A stretch of DNA of 64,000 nucleotides, from assembly GCF_943733665.1 (NCBI RefSeq), contig NZ_OX030782.1, positions 3,458,501-3,522,500 on the forward strand, given 5' to 3'. The position numbers and the translations under genes were made by a program. The notes beneath the pieces were generated by a model. It saw only the letters and a program-made list of their open reading frames with translations, had not been told where the DNA came from and ran no database searches. Positions within the stretch are counted from its first letter, which is position 1. Each line of letters opens with the position of its first letter. The stretch is from Aquimarina sp. Aq107 (GTDB lineage: Bacteria > Bacteroidota > Bacteroidia > Flavobacteriales > Flavobacteriaceae). This document shows, one piece after another, positions 17,970 through 26,923 of the stretch.

Positions 17970-19081
17970 ATAATCTCTCTTAAAATTTCAGAAGTACCTC
18001 CTCCTATTGGACCCAATCTACTATCTCTAAAAAGTCTTGCTAAAGGATATTCTTCCATATAGCCATATCCTCCTAATAATTGTAGACATTTATAAATAAC
18101 CTCATCAGCTATTTTTGTAGACATTAACTTAGACATACTTGCTTCTTTTACTACATACTGTCCATCATTTAATCTTTTAGCTATAGAATAATTAAACTCT
18201 TTACACATTTCTAATTCACTAGCCATATCAGCAACTGAGTGACGAAGCGCTTGAAACTTGTCGATTGTTTTTCCAAAAGCTTCTCTCTCACTCATATATT
18301 TAATTGCATAATCCAAAGCATATTCTGCTCTAGCATGAGCGTTGATACCCATTATCAATCTTTCCAATGCAAAATGCTGCATAATATAGGAGAAACCTTT
18401 ATTTTCTTCTCCCATCAAATTATTAGCAGGAATTCGAACATTATCAAAAGCTATCTCACCCGTATCAGACGCTCTCCAACCTAATTTATCTAATTTAGTT
18501 GCAGAAATACCAGGAGTTTCTCTATCCATAATAAAAATACTAATCCCTTTATTACCCAGTTCTGGAGTAGTCTTGGCAGCTACTATAAGATAATCGCTAT
18601 AAACTCCATTGGTAATAAATGTTTTAGAGCCATTAATAACATAAAAATCTCCATCCTTTACCGCAGTAGTTCTCATACCTGCCACATCAGAACCACCAAA
18701 TGGTTCGGAAATACATAGACATCCTATTTTTTCTCCAGAAATACTCGATCTAAGATATTCTTCTTTAATTCTATGATCGCCCTCTTTATTTACATGAGTC
18801 ATTGCCAAATAAACATGTGCCCACATAGCTGCAGCAAAACCACCAGAATTTATCTTCTGTAATTCTTCTAAAAATATTACGGTATAAAAAAGATCTAGTC
18901 CTAATCCTCCATATTCCTCTGGATAAGCTATCCCGAAATAGCCCATTTCTCCAAACTTTTCCCAAATGAAACGTTCAATATCACCAGTTTTTTCCCACTT
19001 CTCTATATGTGGAACTACTTCTTTTTGTAAAAAATCTTTTAGACTTTCTCTAAATAATTCGTGCTCTTCTGTAAAATACAT
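17918..19081 (-). CDS. acyl-CoA dehydrogenase, long-chain type
   Basis: FAD enzyme for the first step of fatty-acid beta-oxidation. 387 aa, usual length. FAD/substrate motifs CISEPFGGSD (123-132) and the C-terminal YGYMEEYPLARLFRDSR are present. The catalytic Glu of medium/short-chain enzymes (YEGT motif) is replaced by Gly (IGGGTSEI, 359-366); Glu240 in ALERLIMG occupies the alternative base position used by long-chain and isovaleryl-CoA dehydrogenases, so a long- or branched-chain substrate is likely. Its last codons lie in the second copy of a tandem 89-base duplication, which leaves the protein intact. ATG at 19081. Confidence 0.9.
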   Translation of the reverse strand: MYFTEEHELFRESLKDFLQKEVVPHIEKWEKTGDIERFIWEKFGEMGYFGIAYPEEYGGLGLDLFYTVIFLEELQKINSGGFAAAMWAHVYLAMTHVNKEGDHRIKEEYLRSSISGEKIGCLCISEPFGGSDVAGMRTTAVKDGDFYVINGSKTFITNGVYSDYLIVAAKTTPELGNKGISIFIMDRETPGISATKLDKLGWRASDTGEIAFDNVRIPANNLMGEENKGFSYIMQHFALERLIMGINAHARAEYALDYAIKYMSEREAFGKTIDKFQALRHSVADMASELEMCKEFNYSIAKRLNDGQYVVKEASMSKLMSTKIADEVIYKCLQLLGGYGYMEEYPLARLFRDSRLGPIGGGTSEILREIIAKMVIDKKEYKPAVKA

Positions 19082-19197
19082 GTTGTTTAAATGATAACTT
19101 TGATTTATATAGCTAACATATTACCATAAATAAAAACATAAAAAACTCTTTAAAGAATTTACATATTATCAATAATCACGGTAATTTTTTCCGATTT

Positions 19198-20070
19198 TTA
19201 ATTTAATTCCAAATATAATGCTATTCTATCTATTTTTTCTAAAGAAAAACCCTCAATTTTTCCTAATTCTTCAAAATTAGACACCCCTTGATGTGTATCT
19301 ATAAAATCTTTAATTTCTAACGCAGTCTCAAAATCAAAATAAGGAACTTCCATTAACTCCTTTACTGAAGCATTATTAATATTAATTTTTTCAAAGCTTC
19401 TAATTTCTTTAACGGTGTACATAGATAGGATTTTTTCTCGCTGATTATCATATAAACCTTCAACATCTTTAAGTTGTATATCACTTATAAAGCCACCTAA
19501 TCTATCTCTACATTTTATAATCCTATCTGCAATGAAATCAGGCACACCAATAATCTCTTGAAATTCCTTAGAAGTAACACTATTAAGATCTTCTTTCTGA
19601 GCAAAAGATTTTACAGGATATCGTACTTTTTTATAAGGTTTTGACTTTTTAGAATTTTGTACCCAATCCGGAAATTTAAATAAAGGCGAAATTACTGCTA
19701 ATAATGAATCAGAAACCCCTGTAACTTTTTTAAAATCAGATACAGAATTTATCCACTTCTCTTTTTTTCTATATGCATAAAGTCTATCTAATTCATCCGT
19801 TGTCATCCCTAAAACGTACCCTTTATAATCCGTTATGAAGTTTGGATTAAACTGCTTTAATTTATACTCCTTTTTCTTTTTAAGCGCTTCATTTTTCAAT
19901 GAATCTATCTGTACCTGATATTCTGTATAAGCTACAAAGTTGTCCTCACTACTTATAGTGTTAGGAAAAAAATACAACACTCCTATTAAAAAGAACATTA
20001 ATAGTACTAAAAGAAGAATCCCATTTCGGAAACGTCTGTGTATCTCGAAATGGGATTCAGTATTTTTCAT
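19198..20070 (-). CDS. membrane-anchored helix-hairpin-helix protein (ComEA-like)
   Basis: 290 aa: short cytoplasmic N-terminus, one transmembrane segment (about 14-32, LLLVLLMFFLIGVLYFF), then three helix-hairpin-helix type segments: LDRLYAYRKKEKWINSVSDF (about 94-113), the EIIGVPDFIADRII unit (about 167-180) and NINNASVKELMEVPYFDFE (about 230-249). HhH repeats bind DNA backbone non-specifically; ComEA-like proteins help DNA uptake in competent bacteria, but Bacteroidota also have HhH proteins of unknown role. It follows the symporter gene by 20 bases on the same strand. Confidence 0.75.
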   Translation of the reverse strand: MKNTESHFEIHRRFRNGILLLVLLMFFLIGVLYFFPNTISSEDNFVAYTEYQVQIDSLKNEALKKKKEYKLKQFNPNFITDYKGYVLGMTTDELDRLYAYRKKEKWINSVSDFKKVTGVSDSLLAVISPLFKFPDWVQNSKKSKPYKKVRYPVKSFAQKEDLNSVTSKEFQEIIGVPDFIADRIIKCRDRLGGFISDIQLKDVEGLYDNQREKILSMYTVKEIRSFEKININNASVKELMEVPYFDFETALEIKDFIDTHQGVSNFEELGKIEGFSLEKIDRIALYLELN

Positions 20071-20090
20071 GTTAAGACGATAAATAAATC

Positions 20091-21665
20091 TTAATTTTTA
20101 GAAGCTTTTATAGCATCTCTATACTTTTTCAATTCTTCTCTTACTCTAGGCAATAATAAAGAAACTCCTATTAAGTTAGGGACAGCCATTGCAAAAATCA
20201 TTGCGTCAGAAAAATCTGTAACTGCACCAAGACTTATAGAAGCGCCAAGAACTGTAAACAAACAAAATACTATTTTATAAGTCATTATATTTCTTTTTGT
20301 TTTTCCAAATAAGAACAACCAAGATTGTAATCCATAATAAGACCAAGAAATCATAGTGGAAAAAGCAAACAATACAACAGCAATAGTTAATACATAAGGA
20401 AACCAAGGAATGGCACTTGCAAAGGCATTAGAAGTAAGTTGAACTCCTGAAGCTGCACCTGGATCTAAATAATTACCTGTTATAACAATTACTAATGCAG
20501 TAATAGTACAAACAACTACAGTATCAATAAATGGTTCTAACAAAGCTACTATACCTTCACTAGCGGCATAATTTGTTTTTACTGCGCTATGAGCTATTGC
20601 TGCACTTCCGACTCCTGCTTCATTAGAAAAAGCCGCTCTTCTAAATCCTTGAATCAAAACTCCAACAAAACCTCCAACAACTCCTTCTGGAGCAAATGCT
20701 CCATTAAAAATAGCAGCAAATGCACTACCAATTTCACTGAAGTTCATCCCAATTACTACAAACGCAGCTAACAGATAGATTCCAACCATAAAAGGAACCA
20801 CTTTTTCTGTAACCGAAGCAATTCTTTTCAACCCTCCAATAATCACTATACCAACAAATATAGCCATTACAATTCCGAATATTAATCCTGAACTACTTCC
20901 GTCAAAACCAGCAATCTCATTAAAAATTTGTGCAGCCTGATTACTTTGGAACATATTTCCTCCACCAAAAGAACCACCAATACAAAATATAGCAAAAAGT
21001 ACTGCCAAAACTTTTCCTAATCCAGCGGCACCTTTTTCTGACAAACCTTTTTTAAGATAGTACATTGGACCACCATATACCGTTCCATCTTCTCCAACGT
21101 CTCTATACTTAACCCCTAATGTACATTCTGCAAATTTAGAAGTCATTCCTAATAAACCAGCCACAATCATCCAAAACGTAGCACCTGGTCCACCTATCGT
21201 AATAGCTATTGCTACACCTGCTATATTCCCTAAACCAACTGTACCAGACAATGCAGCTGTTAGCGCTTGAAAATGAGAAACTTCTCCTTCTTGACTTTCA
21301 TCTTTAATAGTATCCACTATATCACCATCAACAACATTAACATTAGTATCTTCTGGTTTACCGTGATCATCAATTTCATCGTACTTACCTCTTACCACAT
21401 TAATCGCTGTTGCAAATCCTCCAATATTAATAAACTTAAAATAGAATGTAAAAAAAGTTGCAAACCCTAGTAACATTATTACTACCCATGGAATACCAAC
21501 ACCTTCATTTATTGGTATTTGATAAAAAATAGCGTTAACAAACCAACCTGTATAATCCGCAAATACCTCATTTATTGTTTCATCTAAACCTTTTTCTGCA
21601 GTCTCCTGCGCAAATGTTAAAAATGGGATTGTGAGTGCTAAAATTGAAAGAAGAATTCTCTTCAT
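20091..21665 (-). CDS. alanine/glycine:cation symporter (AGCS family)
   Basis: Sodium-driven importer of alanine or glycine in the inner membrane. The start is taken as the ATG at 21665 (MKRILLSILALTIPFLTFAQ), giving 524 aa with a hydrophobic leader; a longer frame from 21725 adds 20 residues with no family support. The AGCS hallmark GTVGLGNIAGVAIAI and about ten transmembrane segments are visible. A hydrophilic insertion near residues 90-120 (KYDEIDDHGKPEDTNVN) is common in the Flavobacteriia versions. Likely co-transcribed with the HhH gene downstream. Confidence 0.9.
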   Translation of the reverse strand: MKRILLSILALTIPFLTFAQETAEKGLDETINEVFADYTGWFVNAIFYQIPINEGVGIPWVVIMLLGFATFFTFYFKFINIGGFATAINVVRGKYDEIDDHGKPEDTNVNVVDGDIVDTIKDESQEGEVSHFQALTAALSGTVGLGNIAGVAIAITIGGPGATFWMIVAGLLGMTSKFAECTLGVKYRDVGEDGTVYGGPMYYLKKGLSEKGAAGLGKVLAVLFAIFCIGGSFGGGNMFQSNQAAQIFNEIAGFDGSSSGLIFGIVMAIFVGIVIIGGLKRIASVTEKVVPFMVGIYLLAAFVVIGMNFSEIGSAFAAIFNGAFAPEGVVGGFVGVLIQGFRRAAFSNEAGVGSAAIAHSAVKTNYAASEGIVALLEPFIDTVVVCTITALVIVITGNYLDPGAASGVQLTSNAFASAIPWFPYVLTIAVVLFAFSTMISWSYYGLQSWLFLFGKTKRNIMTYKIVFCLFTVLGASISLGAVTDFSDAMIFAMAVPNLIGVSLLLPRVREELKKYRDAIKASKN

Positions 21666-21764
21666 AATGTGTGAGTTAATTGAATTTAGTTTTTTAGAAG
21701 TGAGCAAGATGCTAAAAAAAACCATTGTTTACAATAATTTAACGATTAAATCTTTTACGCTAAT

Positions 21765-22772
21765 CTAAATATTAAACTCTTTATTCAATTGATTTACCTG
21801 CTCAGGTCTTCCTAGGACAACAACTTTAGAACCTGGCTTTAAAATGGTATCAGCTTCTGGGTTTACAATATATTCACCTTCTGCGGACTTATAGCCTATG
21901 ATAGTACATCCTGTTCTTGATCGCATGGCAATCTCACGAATAGTTCTTTCTTTTTTATCATCAAACAAATCCTCGAAAGAAACCTCTTCTATATTTATGG
22001 ATCGTTTACCTACTATTGATAAATTATCTAAAAATTCGATTAAATCTGGTACCACTACTAAAGAAGCCATATGATCCCCTCCGATTCTATCCGGCATAAT
22101 CACATTATCTGCTCCTGCCAATCTTATTTTCTTATAAGAAGCATCTTGTGATGCTCTACTTATAATTTTAAGGTCTCTGTTAATTTGTCTTGCGGATAAC
22201 ACTATAAAAAGATTATCAGCATCTTCTGGCAAGGTGCAGATTAAACAAAAGGCATCTTTAATTTTTGCATCTATTAATACATTATCTTCTGTAGCATTAC
22301 CTTCTAGAAAAAAAAGTTCATCACTTTGATATTTTTCGATTACTGCCTTATCATTTTCTATAATAATAAAAGGCTTATTATATGCCAACAGTTTATCTGC
22401 AGCTTGTTTCCCATTTCGGCCATAGCCGACAATAATGATATGATTTTCTAGTTTGTTCATCATTTTTTGCAGTTTTCGATGTTGTACTCTTTGAGGATCA
22501 CTTTTACCTACAATATATTCTGTAATTACGGATAAAGAATACCCTAAAATTATTGCACTTGTTGTTATTAAAAAAACCGTAAATAACTTTGCCGTATCAT
22601 CTAAAGGCTCTACTTCTCCAAACCCTACAGTAGACATTGTAATAACTGTCATATACAAGGCATCGACCCAAGAATAATCGGAAAAAAAACGAAAACCTAT
22701 TACTCCTACCGCAACTACAGTAATTAGTAAAGCTAAGGCTATATATATTTTAGACCCAAATCGCTTTAACAT
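21765..22772 (-). CDS. potassium channel with RCK (TrkA-N) domain
   Basis: 335 aa, MthK/Kch-like. Two transmembrane helices (about 10-30 and 65-85) flank a pore helix and selectivity filter TVGFGE (48-53). Cytoplasmic RCK domain with the Rossmann motif IIVGYGRNGKQAA (about 115) and a C-terminal TrkA-C-like part (about 260-335). Two bases separate it from the PspC gene upstream, so the two are almost certainly co-translated. Ligand of the RCK domain unknown. Confidence 0.9.
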   Translation of the reverse strand: MLKRFGSKIYIALALLITVVAVGVIGFRFFSDYSWVDALYMTVITMSTVGFGEVEPLDDTAKLFTVFLITTSAIILGYSLSVITEYIVGKSDPQRVQHRKLQKMMNKLENHIIIVGYGRNGKQAADKLLAYNKPFIIIENDKAVIEKYQSDELFFLEGNATEDNVLIDAKIKDAFCLICTLPEDADNLFIVLSARQINRDLKIISRASQDASYKKIRLAGADNVIMPDRIGGDHMASLVVVPDLIEFLDNLSIVGKRSINIEEVSFEDLFDDKKERTIREIAMRSRTGCTIIGYKSAEGEYIVNPEADTILKPGSKVVVLGRPEQVNQLNKEFNI

Positions 22773-22774
22773 AC

Positions 22775-22996
22775 TTATAAATCAAAAACTGAAGTTCTTT
22801 TAGTATACACCAAATCCTTTAATTTTAACCAAAAGGCCATATTAAGATAAATCACAAAGCCTAATCCAGCTGTAGCAAAGGTTAAATAAATAAAAAACAA
22901 GCGTACATTTTTAGCACGCATTCCTAATCTATCTGCAAGCCTACTGGAAACATAAAATCCATTGCGTTCCAAAAAATGTCTTAAATTATAAAGCAT
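22775..22996 (-). CDS. small PspC-domain membrane protein
   Basis: 73 aa. The PspC core is visible: an amphipathic N-terminus (SSRLADRLGMRAKNVRLFF) followed by one hydrophobic segment (about 36-58). PspC proteins act in envelope-stress signalling in Proteobacteria; stand-alone small versions are frequent in Bacteroidota and of unknown function. It is placed 17 bases after the DUF2851 stop and 2 bases before the K+ channel gene, forming a three-gene run. Confidence 0.8.
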   Translation of the reverse strand: MLYNLRHFLERNGFYVSSRLADRLGMRAKNVRLFFIYLTFATAGLGFVIYLNMAFWLKLKDLVYTKRTSVFDL

Positions 22997-23013
22997 AATG
23001 CAAAATAATTATA

Positions 23014-24306
23014 TTATCCTAAATTACCTTCTCTATTCAATAAATAATTACCTATAGAACATTTTAAACAAGCTTTTTTATCACAATAATTGTTTTTAAG
23101 TTCAATCATAGATTGCGAATGTAATGCATCATCCATACGCACTCCTAAATCAATAAAATGATTCGTAATATTATTCTTTTCACAAGGTAATTGTGACATT
23201 AGTCCAAAGATCTCCTCCTCTACATCTTTCCCAATATTCCTAGCATACAAAAATTTCAAAGGAATAATCGTGTTTATTAAAATCAGGTTTGTAAAAGACT
23301 TTGTTATTTTTTTACCTCTAGAACTAGATTCTTTATCAAAAGTATAATGTGTTTCCCAGAACTCACTTGCACTTACATCGAATAGTTCATAAAATGCATC
23401 CAAATTATTTATTCTCATAACCTCACTAAAGAGTTGGTTGTTTTTAAAATAAAGACTTGCTAATTGAGATATTCGAATTGTTGGAAAATTAGAAGGTCTC
23501 AATCTAAAAAATCGAAAAGGGATTACTCCTTTATTTTGTAGTTTAAATTTATTTTTCAAAAAAGTATACCTTTTTAAAAGCTTCTGTACATATGGAACAT
23601 TAGAGTTTTTATCTAGTAAATTAGCTTGTCCATAAAATAGAGCTTCTAACTGCTCTACATTTGTACTACATTTTCTTAAACAAGAGAATCCAAATGAATT
23701 AGCTAGACTTAAAAATGCATCATCATTAACTTTTAATCCAAAATTTTTGGCTAACAACTTAAAAAGTACTTCTTCCCAATCGTTCGATGATTTTTTCAAT
23801 AATTCTCTAATTTGAGATGATTTATGCTCTAAACGTTCTATATACAATCTTTCTTGCCAATTAGAAATTGTAAAACTAGACACTTCTGGAAGTTGTTTTT
23901 CGCACTGAATCCAGTTGGTAGTTTTACTTTGAAAAATTTGTTGATACTTAATAAGTAAAGATGTATCTACATAATCTTTAAGTTGTAAAGTAGCTAGGCG
24001 AGAATTATCATTTCTAAAAACTTCCATATCATCTTCCCATACGACATGCAATATAACATTATCGTATGCCGAATCTATCTCATGATGATGTACATACCAA
24101 TCGCTAGACTTTATATGAATCTCTAAATTTCCCGCCCATTTCTGATCATTAATTATTAATTGTGCATTAAAAAAATCCGGACCAGAATTCAACTGATTAT
24201 GATCTCCAATCCTAAGAAGCACTAAAGATTGCTCATCAGTGGTTTTTAAATTTGAAAAATTAATTTTTTTGTATTTCCAGATATAATGTAAAAAATCTTC
24301 ACTCAT
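23014..24306 (-). CDS. DUF2851 family protein
   Basis: 430 aa, soluble, no signal peptide. Starts SEDFLHYIWKYKKI, the form usual in Bacteroidota DUF2851 proteins. A HIKSSDWYVHHHE segment (about 83-95) carries a conserved Ser/Asp/His-rich patch, and the C-terminus has a Cys cluster (CDKKACLKCSIGNYLL). The function is unknown. First gene of the DUF2851-PspC-channel run. Confidence 0.8.
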   Translation of the reverse strand: MSEDFLHYIWKYKKINFSNLKTTDEQSLVLLRIGDHNQLNSGPDFFNAQLIINDQKWAGNLEIHIKSSDWYVHHHEIDSAYDNVILHVVWEDDMEVFRNDNSRLATLQLKDYVDTSLLIKYQQIFQSKTTNWIQCEKQLPEVSSFTISNWQERLYIERLEHKSSQIRELLKKSSNDWEEVLFKLLAKNFGLKVNDDAFLSLANSFGFSCLRKCSTNVEQLEALFYGQANLLDKNSNVPYVQKLLKRYTFLKNKFKLQNKGVIPFRFFRLRPSNFPTIRISQLASLYFKNNQLFSEVMRINNLDAFYELFDVSASEFWETHYTFDKESSSRGKKITKSFTNLILINTIIPLKFLYARNIGKDVEEEIFGLMSQLPCEKNNITNHFIDLGVRMDDALHSQSMIELKNNYCDKKACLKCSIGNYLLNREGNLG

Positions 24307-24339
24307 AAATAAATCATCTATTTTAAAAAATTATCACAG

Positions 24340-24373
24340 TTGATAAACATTTTAACTTGTTCGTATACTTTTG
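24340..24373 (+). promoter_or_regulatory. possible promoter of the redoxin gene
   Basis: Plus strand: TTG (24340-24342), 23-base spacer, TACTTTTG (24366-24373), an exact -7 match. It would give a leader of about 110 bases before the ATG at 24493. Spacer is long; moderate support. Confidence 0.35.
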
Positions 24374-24492
24374 ATGTGTCTTAAAAAGATGAAATGTTAC
24401 CCCGCTTGGAATTATTTATAAAAAATATTACAAAATTTATTCTTTTATTGTAAGTGAACTAACACTACTAAGACTACATACAAAACAATCTC

Positions 24493-25347
24493 ATGAACGG
24501 TATATTAAAATCTATTTTCATTACATTCTTACCTTTATCAGGTCTTTACTTTACCATTCTAAGTGCGATACATATTATTAAACATGGAGTGTCTGTTCCT
24601 CAATACTTCGGACAAATTATAATAGCATCAACTATTACGTTATTTTTTGTTTTTCTTTTTCTAAAACCTGTAGCTAGAACCGACAAGAATTTAAAAACTC
24701 ATACTACATTAATTATTATTGGTCTTTTAATTAATATCGGGTTTGGTATATTTAAAGGAATAAATCTGGATGAAGTATTACCCAGTATAATTTTATTTTT
24801 AAGCTGGATTTTATATTTAAAATGGTATTCGGTTTTTAATAATCGTTCTGAAAATCTCATATTACAGAAAGGCGCACAATTTCCAGAACTTAATTTTTTA
24901 GATATTAATAAAAATACAATCACTACAAGTACATTTTCAGGAAACCCAACTATATATCTGTTTTATCGCGGTAATTGGTGTCCTCTTTGCATGATGCAGA
25001 TTAAAGAAATTGCATTACAATATAAAGAACTGGAAAAAAGGAATGTAAACGTTGTATTAATTAGTCCACAGCCCCATACTCATTCTAAATCTTTGGCAGA
25101 AAAGTATGGACTAAACTTTCATTTCTTACAAGATTACAAAAACGAAGCCTCCAAAAAACTAAATATTTTAGCAAAAAATGGATTACCAATGGGGCTTCAG
25201 GTGTTAGGGTATGATAATGATACAGTTTTACCAACGGTTATTATTACAGACTCTAACCACAAAATCATCTTCGCAGATTTAACCGATAACTATAGAGTAC
25301 GGCCAGAACCGAATACTTTTATAAATATTATTGATACTATTAGCTAA
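24493..25347 (+). CDS. membrane-anchored peroxiredoxin-like protein
   Basis: 284 aa. N-terminal half has four hydrophobic segments (about 5-28, 38-58, 70-90, 96-114); C-terminal half (about 128-284) is an AhpC/TSA-type thioredoxin fold with RGNWCPLCMMQ, i.e. a Cys163-x-x-Cys166 pair, rather than the single Cys of classic peroxiredoxins. Topology would place the redox domain after the fourth helix. Probable thiol-dependent reductase of lipid or exported substrates; exact substrate unknown. Stands alone, divergent from the DUF2851 run. Confidence 0.75.
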   Translation: MNGILKSIFITFLPLSGLYFTILSAIHIIKHGVSVPQYFGQIIIASTITLFFVFLFLKPVARTDKNLKTHTTLIIIGLLINIGFGIFKGINLDEVLPSIILFLSWILYLKWYSVFNNRSENLILQKGAQFPELNFLDINKNTITTSTFSGNPTIYLFYRGNWCPLCMMQIKEIALQYKELEKRNVNVVLISPQPHTHSKSLAEKYGLNFHFLQDYKNEASKKLNILAKNGLPMGLQVLGYDNDTVLPTVIITDSNHKIIFADLTDNYRVRPEPNTFINIIDTIS

Positions 25348-25778
25348 ATAGTGTACTAAAAATAACAAAGAACCTAACACTAATAAACAAAATTATTTCA
25401 TGAACGTTTCTTGAAATCACTTAAACACTCTTAAGCTCTGATTAAAAACATATTACGGGATATTTCAAACTAAAAAATTGAAGAAATTTCAAAAAAATCA
25501 CACTATTCACTTATTTATAGTATGGTTTTACCTTTGTTTTTCTTAAAAAAATCATAAAAATAACAAAAATGTACTATTGGTAAGATTTTATGTATTAATG
25601 GAAATTATTACAACCTTATCATTTCTTTTCTTTGTTAACGAAATAGGGAAGATAATTTCAAAAAATTATATATAAAGATTTCAAAATCCTAAGCTTAGTT
25701 GAGTTTGTGTTAGGTTATAGATGGTTGTCATTTTTTGACGACCATCTTTATTTTATATACTTTTTTTTTCAAAAAAAC
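25348..25778. other. 431-base intergenic region, no gene seen
   Basis: Very AT-rich. An exact plus-strand -7 box (TACCTTTG, 25529-25536) without a convincing -33 element, and a terminator-like hairpin at 25719-25747 are the only recognisable elements. An untranslated RNA between them is possible but weakly supported. Confidence 0.5.
25719..25747. terminator. 12-bp stem-loop between convergent transcription units
   Basis: AGATGGTTGTCA (25719-25730) pairs with TGACGACCATCT (25736-25747) through 11 Watson-Crick pairs and one G-U, loop of five T. On the plus strand it is followed by TTATTTTATATAC and then nine T. It lies 31 bases past the AraC regulator stop and downstream of the redoxin gene, so it can serve either. 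Confidence 0.6.
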
Positions 25779-26762
25779 TTATCGAATTTGTATATCTGGA
25801 TAAACATCAAATTTATTGAAGAACGCCTTTTTAAATTTTGATGAATTGGAATAATTAAGATTATCCATAACTTCTTTGATAGATAACCCTTCTGTAAATA
25901 TCATATTATAAGAACTCTCTAATTTTTTATTATTAAAAAATTCCAAAGGTGTTTGATCATGAATCTCTTTAAACATATTAAAGAAATTTGTGCGACTCAT
26001 ATGAGCCATAGAAGCCAAATAATCTACCCCTACAAAAGGTTCATGGAGACTATGTTCTAAATAATTACTTACTTTATAAATATTACCAACCTGAGCACTA
26101 TTTATATTAAAAGGATTACTTTCCGTCTCCCACATCAGAACATCTTTCCAGAATGTTTCTAGTAGGCGAATTCCTCTTGCAATAAAAAACAGGTAATTTT
26201 CAACTTTCTTTATATCAGGGGATACTATCTGGTCAAATAAAAGAGATTGTTTATACGAAAGGTAAAACTTATTAATATGCTGATGAGAGTATCTAATATA
26301 TTGATCTACTTTATCAGCCATATTACTATTCTTGAGAAAATAAGGTTTTGTATACTTACTTTTCAATACGATCATAATTGATTTCACCTCCGCTCCTTTA
26401 GTTATATAAACTCTCTCTCCTTGTTGCGCATCCATACATCTCATATTTCCGGGAGTATATCCATCAGAATATGAGCTTATTATTTCGTTTTGCTCAATCT
26501 GATGATCTAATGAGTATTTCCTGAAATGTAAGATAATATCTTTTTCTCCGATAGGTTCTCTTACATATTCTATATCTACATGTGCTTTATAATTATTGAT
26601 AAAAAGAAAAACCTCTGGAGATATTTTATAATAGCTAAGATATCCTTCTCCAATTTCTGAAGGAAAATAAATTCTATCAGTAGTACCATTAGGATCCAAT
26701 TGGGATCTAAAATAGCTCCTTAATACATCTATATCAGAAAAGTCAAATGAATATTTTTGCAT
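25779..26762 (-). CDS. AraC family transcriptional regulator
   Basis: 327 aa DNA-binding regulator. C-terminal AraC domain (about 225-327) with two helix-turn-helix units: VGVDYLASMAHMSRTNFFNMF (first, about 241-261) and IKEVMDNLNYSNSSKFKKAF (second, about 295-314). The N-terminal part (1-220) has no recognisable ligand domain motif. Terminator-like stem downstream. No obvious target among neighbours; the adjacent divergent region contains no gene on the other side. Confidence 0.85.
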   Translation of the reverse strand: MQKYSFDFSDIDVLRSYFRSQLDPNGTTDRIYFPSEIGEGYLSYYKISPEVFLFINNYKAHVDIEYVREPIGEKDIILHFRKYSLDHQIEQNEIISSYSDGYTPGNMRCMDAQQGERVYITKGAEVKSIMIVLKSKYTKPYFLKNSNMADKVDQYIRYSHQHINKFYLSYKQSLLFDQIVSPDIKKVENYLFFIARGIRLLETFWKDVLMWETESNPFNINSAQVGNIYKVSNYLEHSLHEPFVGVDYLASMAHMSRTNFFNMFKEIHDQTPLEFFNNKKLESSYNMIFTEGLSIKEVMDNLNYSNSSKFKKAFFNKFDVYPDIQIR

Positions 26763-26862
26763 AAACCCTGGATTTTATACGAATCTTTTCTTTATAGATT
26801 GTTTTTTTTCGCATAACGTTGCGCAAAAAAATAAAGAAGTTCAGATTTTAGTATAAAAACAA

Positions 26863-26894
26863 CCCCTAAATCAGTTTAAATACTAATAAAGGGG
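26863..26894 (-). terminator. probable terminator after cystathionine beta-synthase
   Basis: On the minus strand CCCCT...AGGGG (arms 26890-26894 and 26863-26867), 22-base loop, followed by TTGTTTTTAT. It lies about 30 bases past the stop of the upstream gene. Confidence 0.4.
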
Positions 26895-26923
26895 ATACCT
26901 TATATGATATAAATATAAATAAT

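Noticed and set aside
25372..25717. Inverted 10-mer AACCTAACAC / GTGTTAGGTT around the gap at 25.4-25.7 kb
   Set aside because: Separated by more than 300 bases in AT-rich DNA with no element between; consistent with chance.
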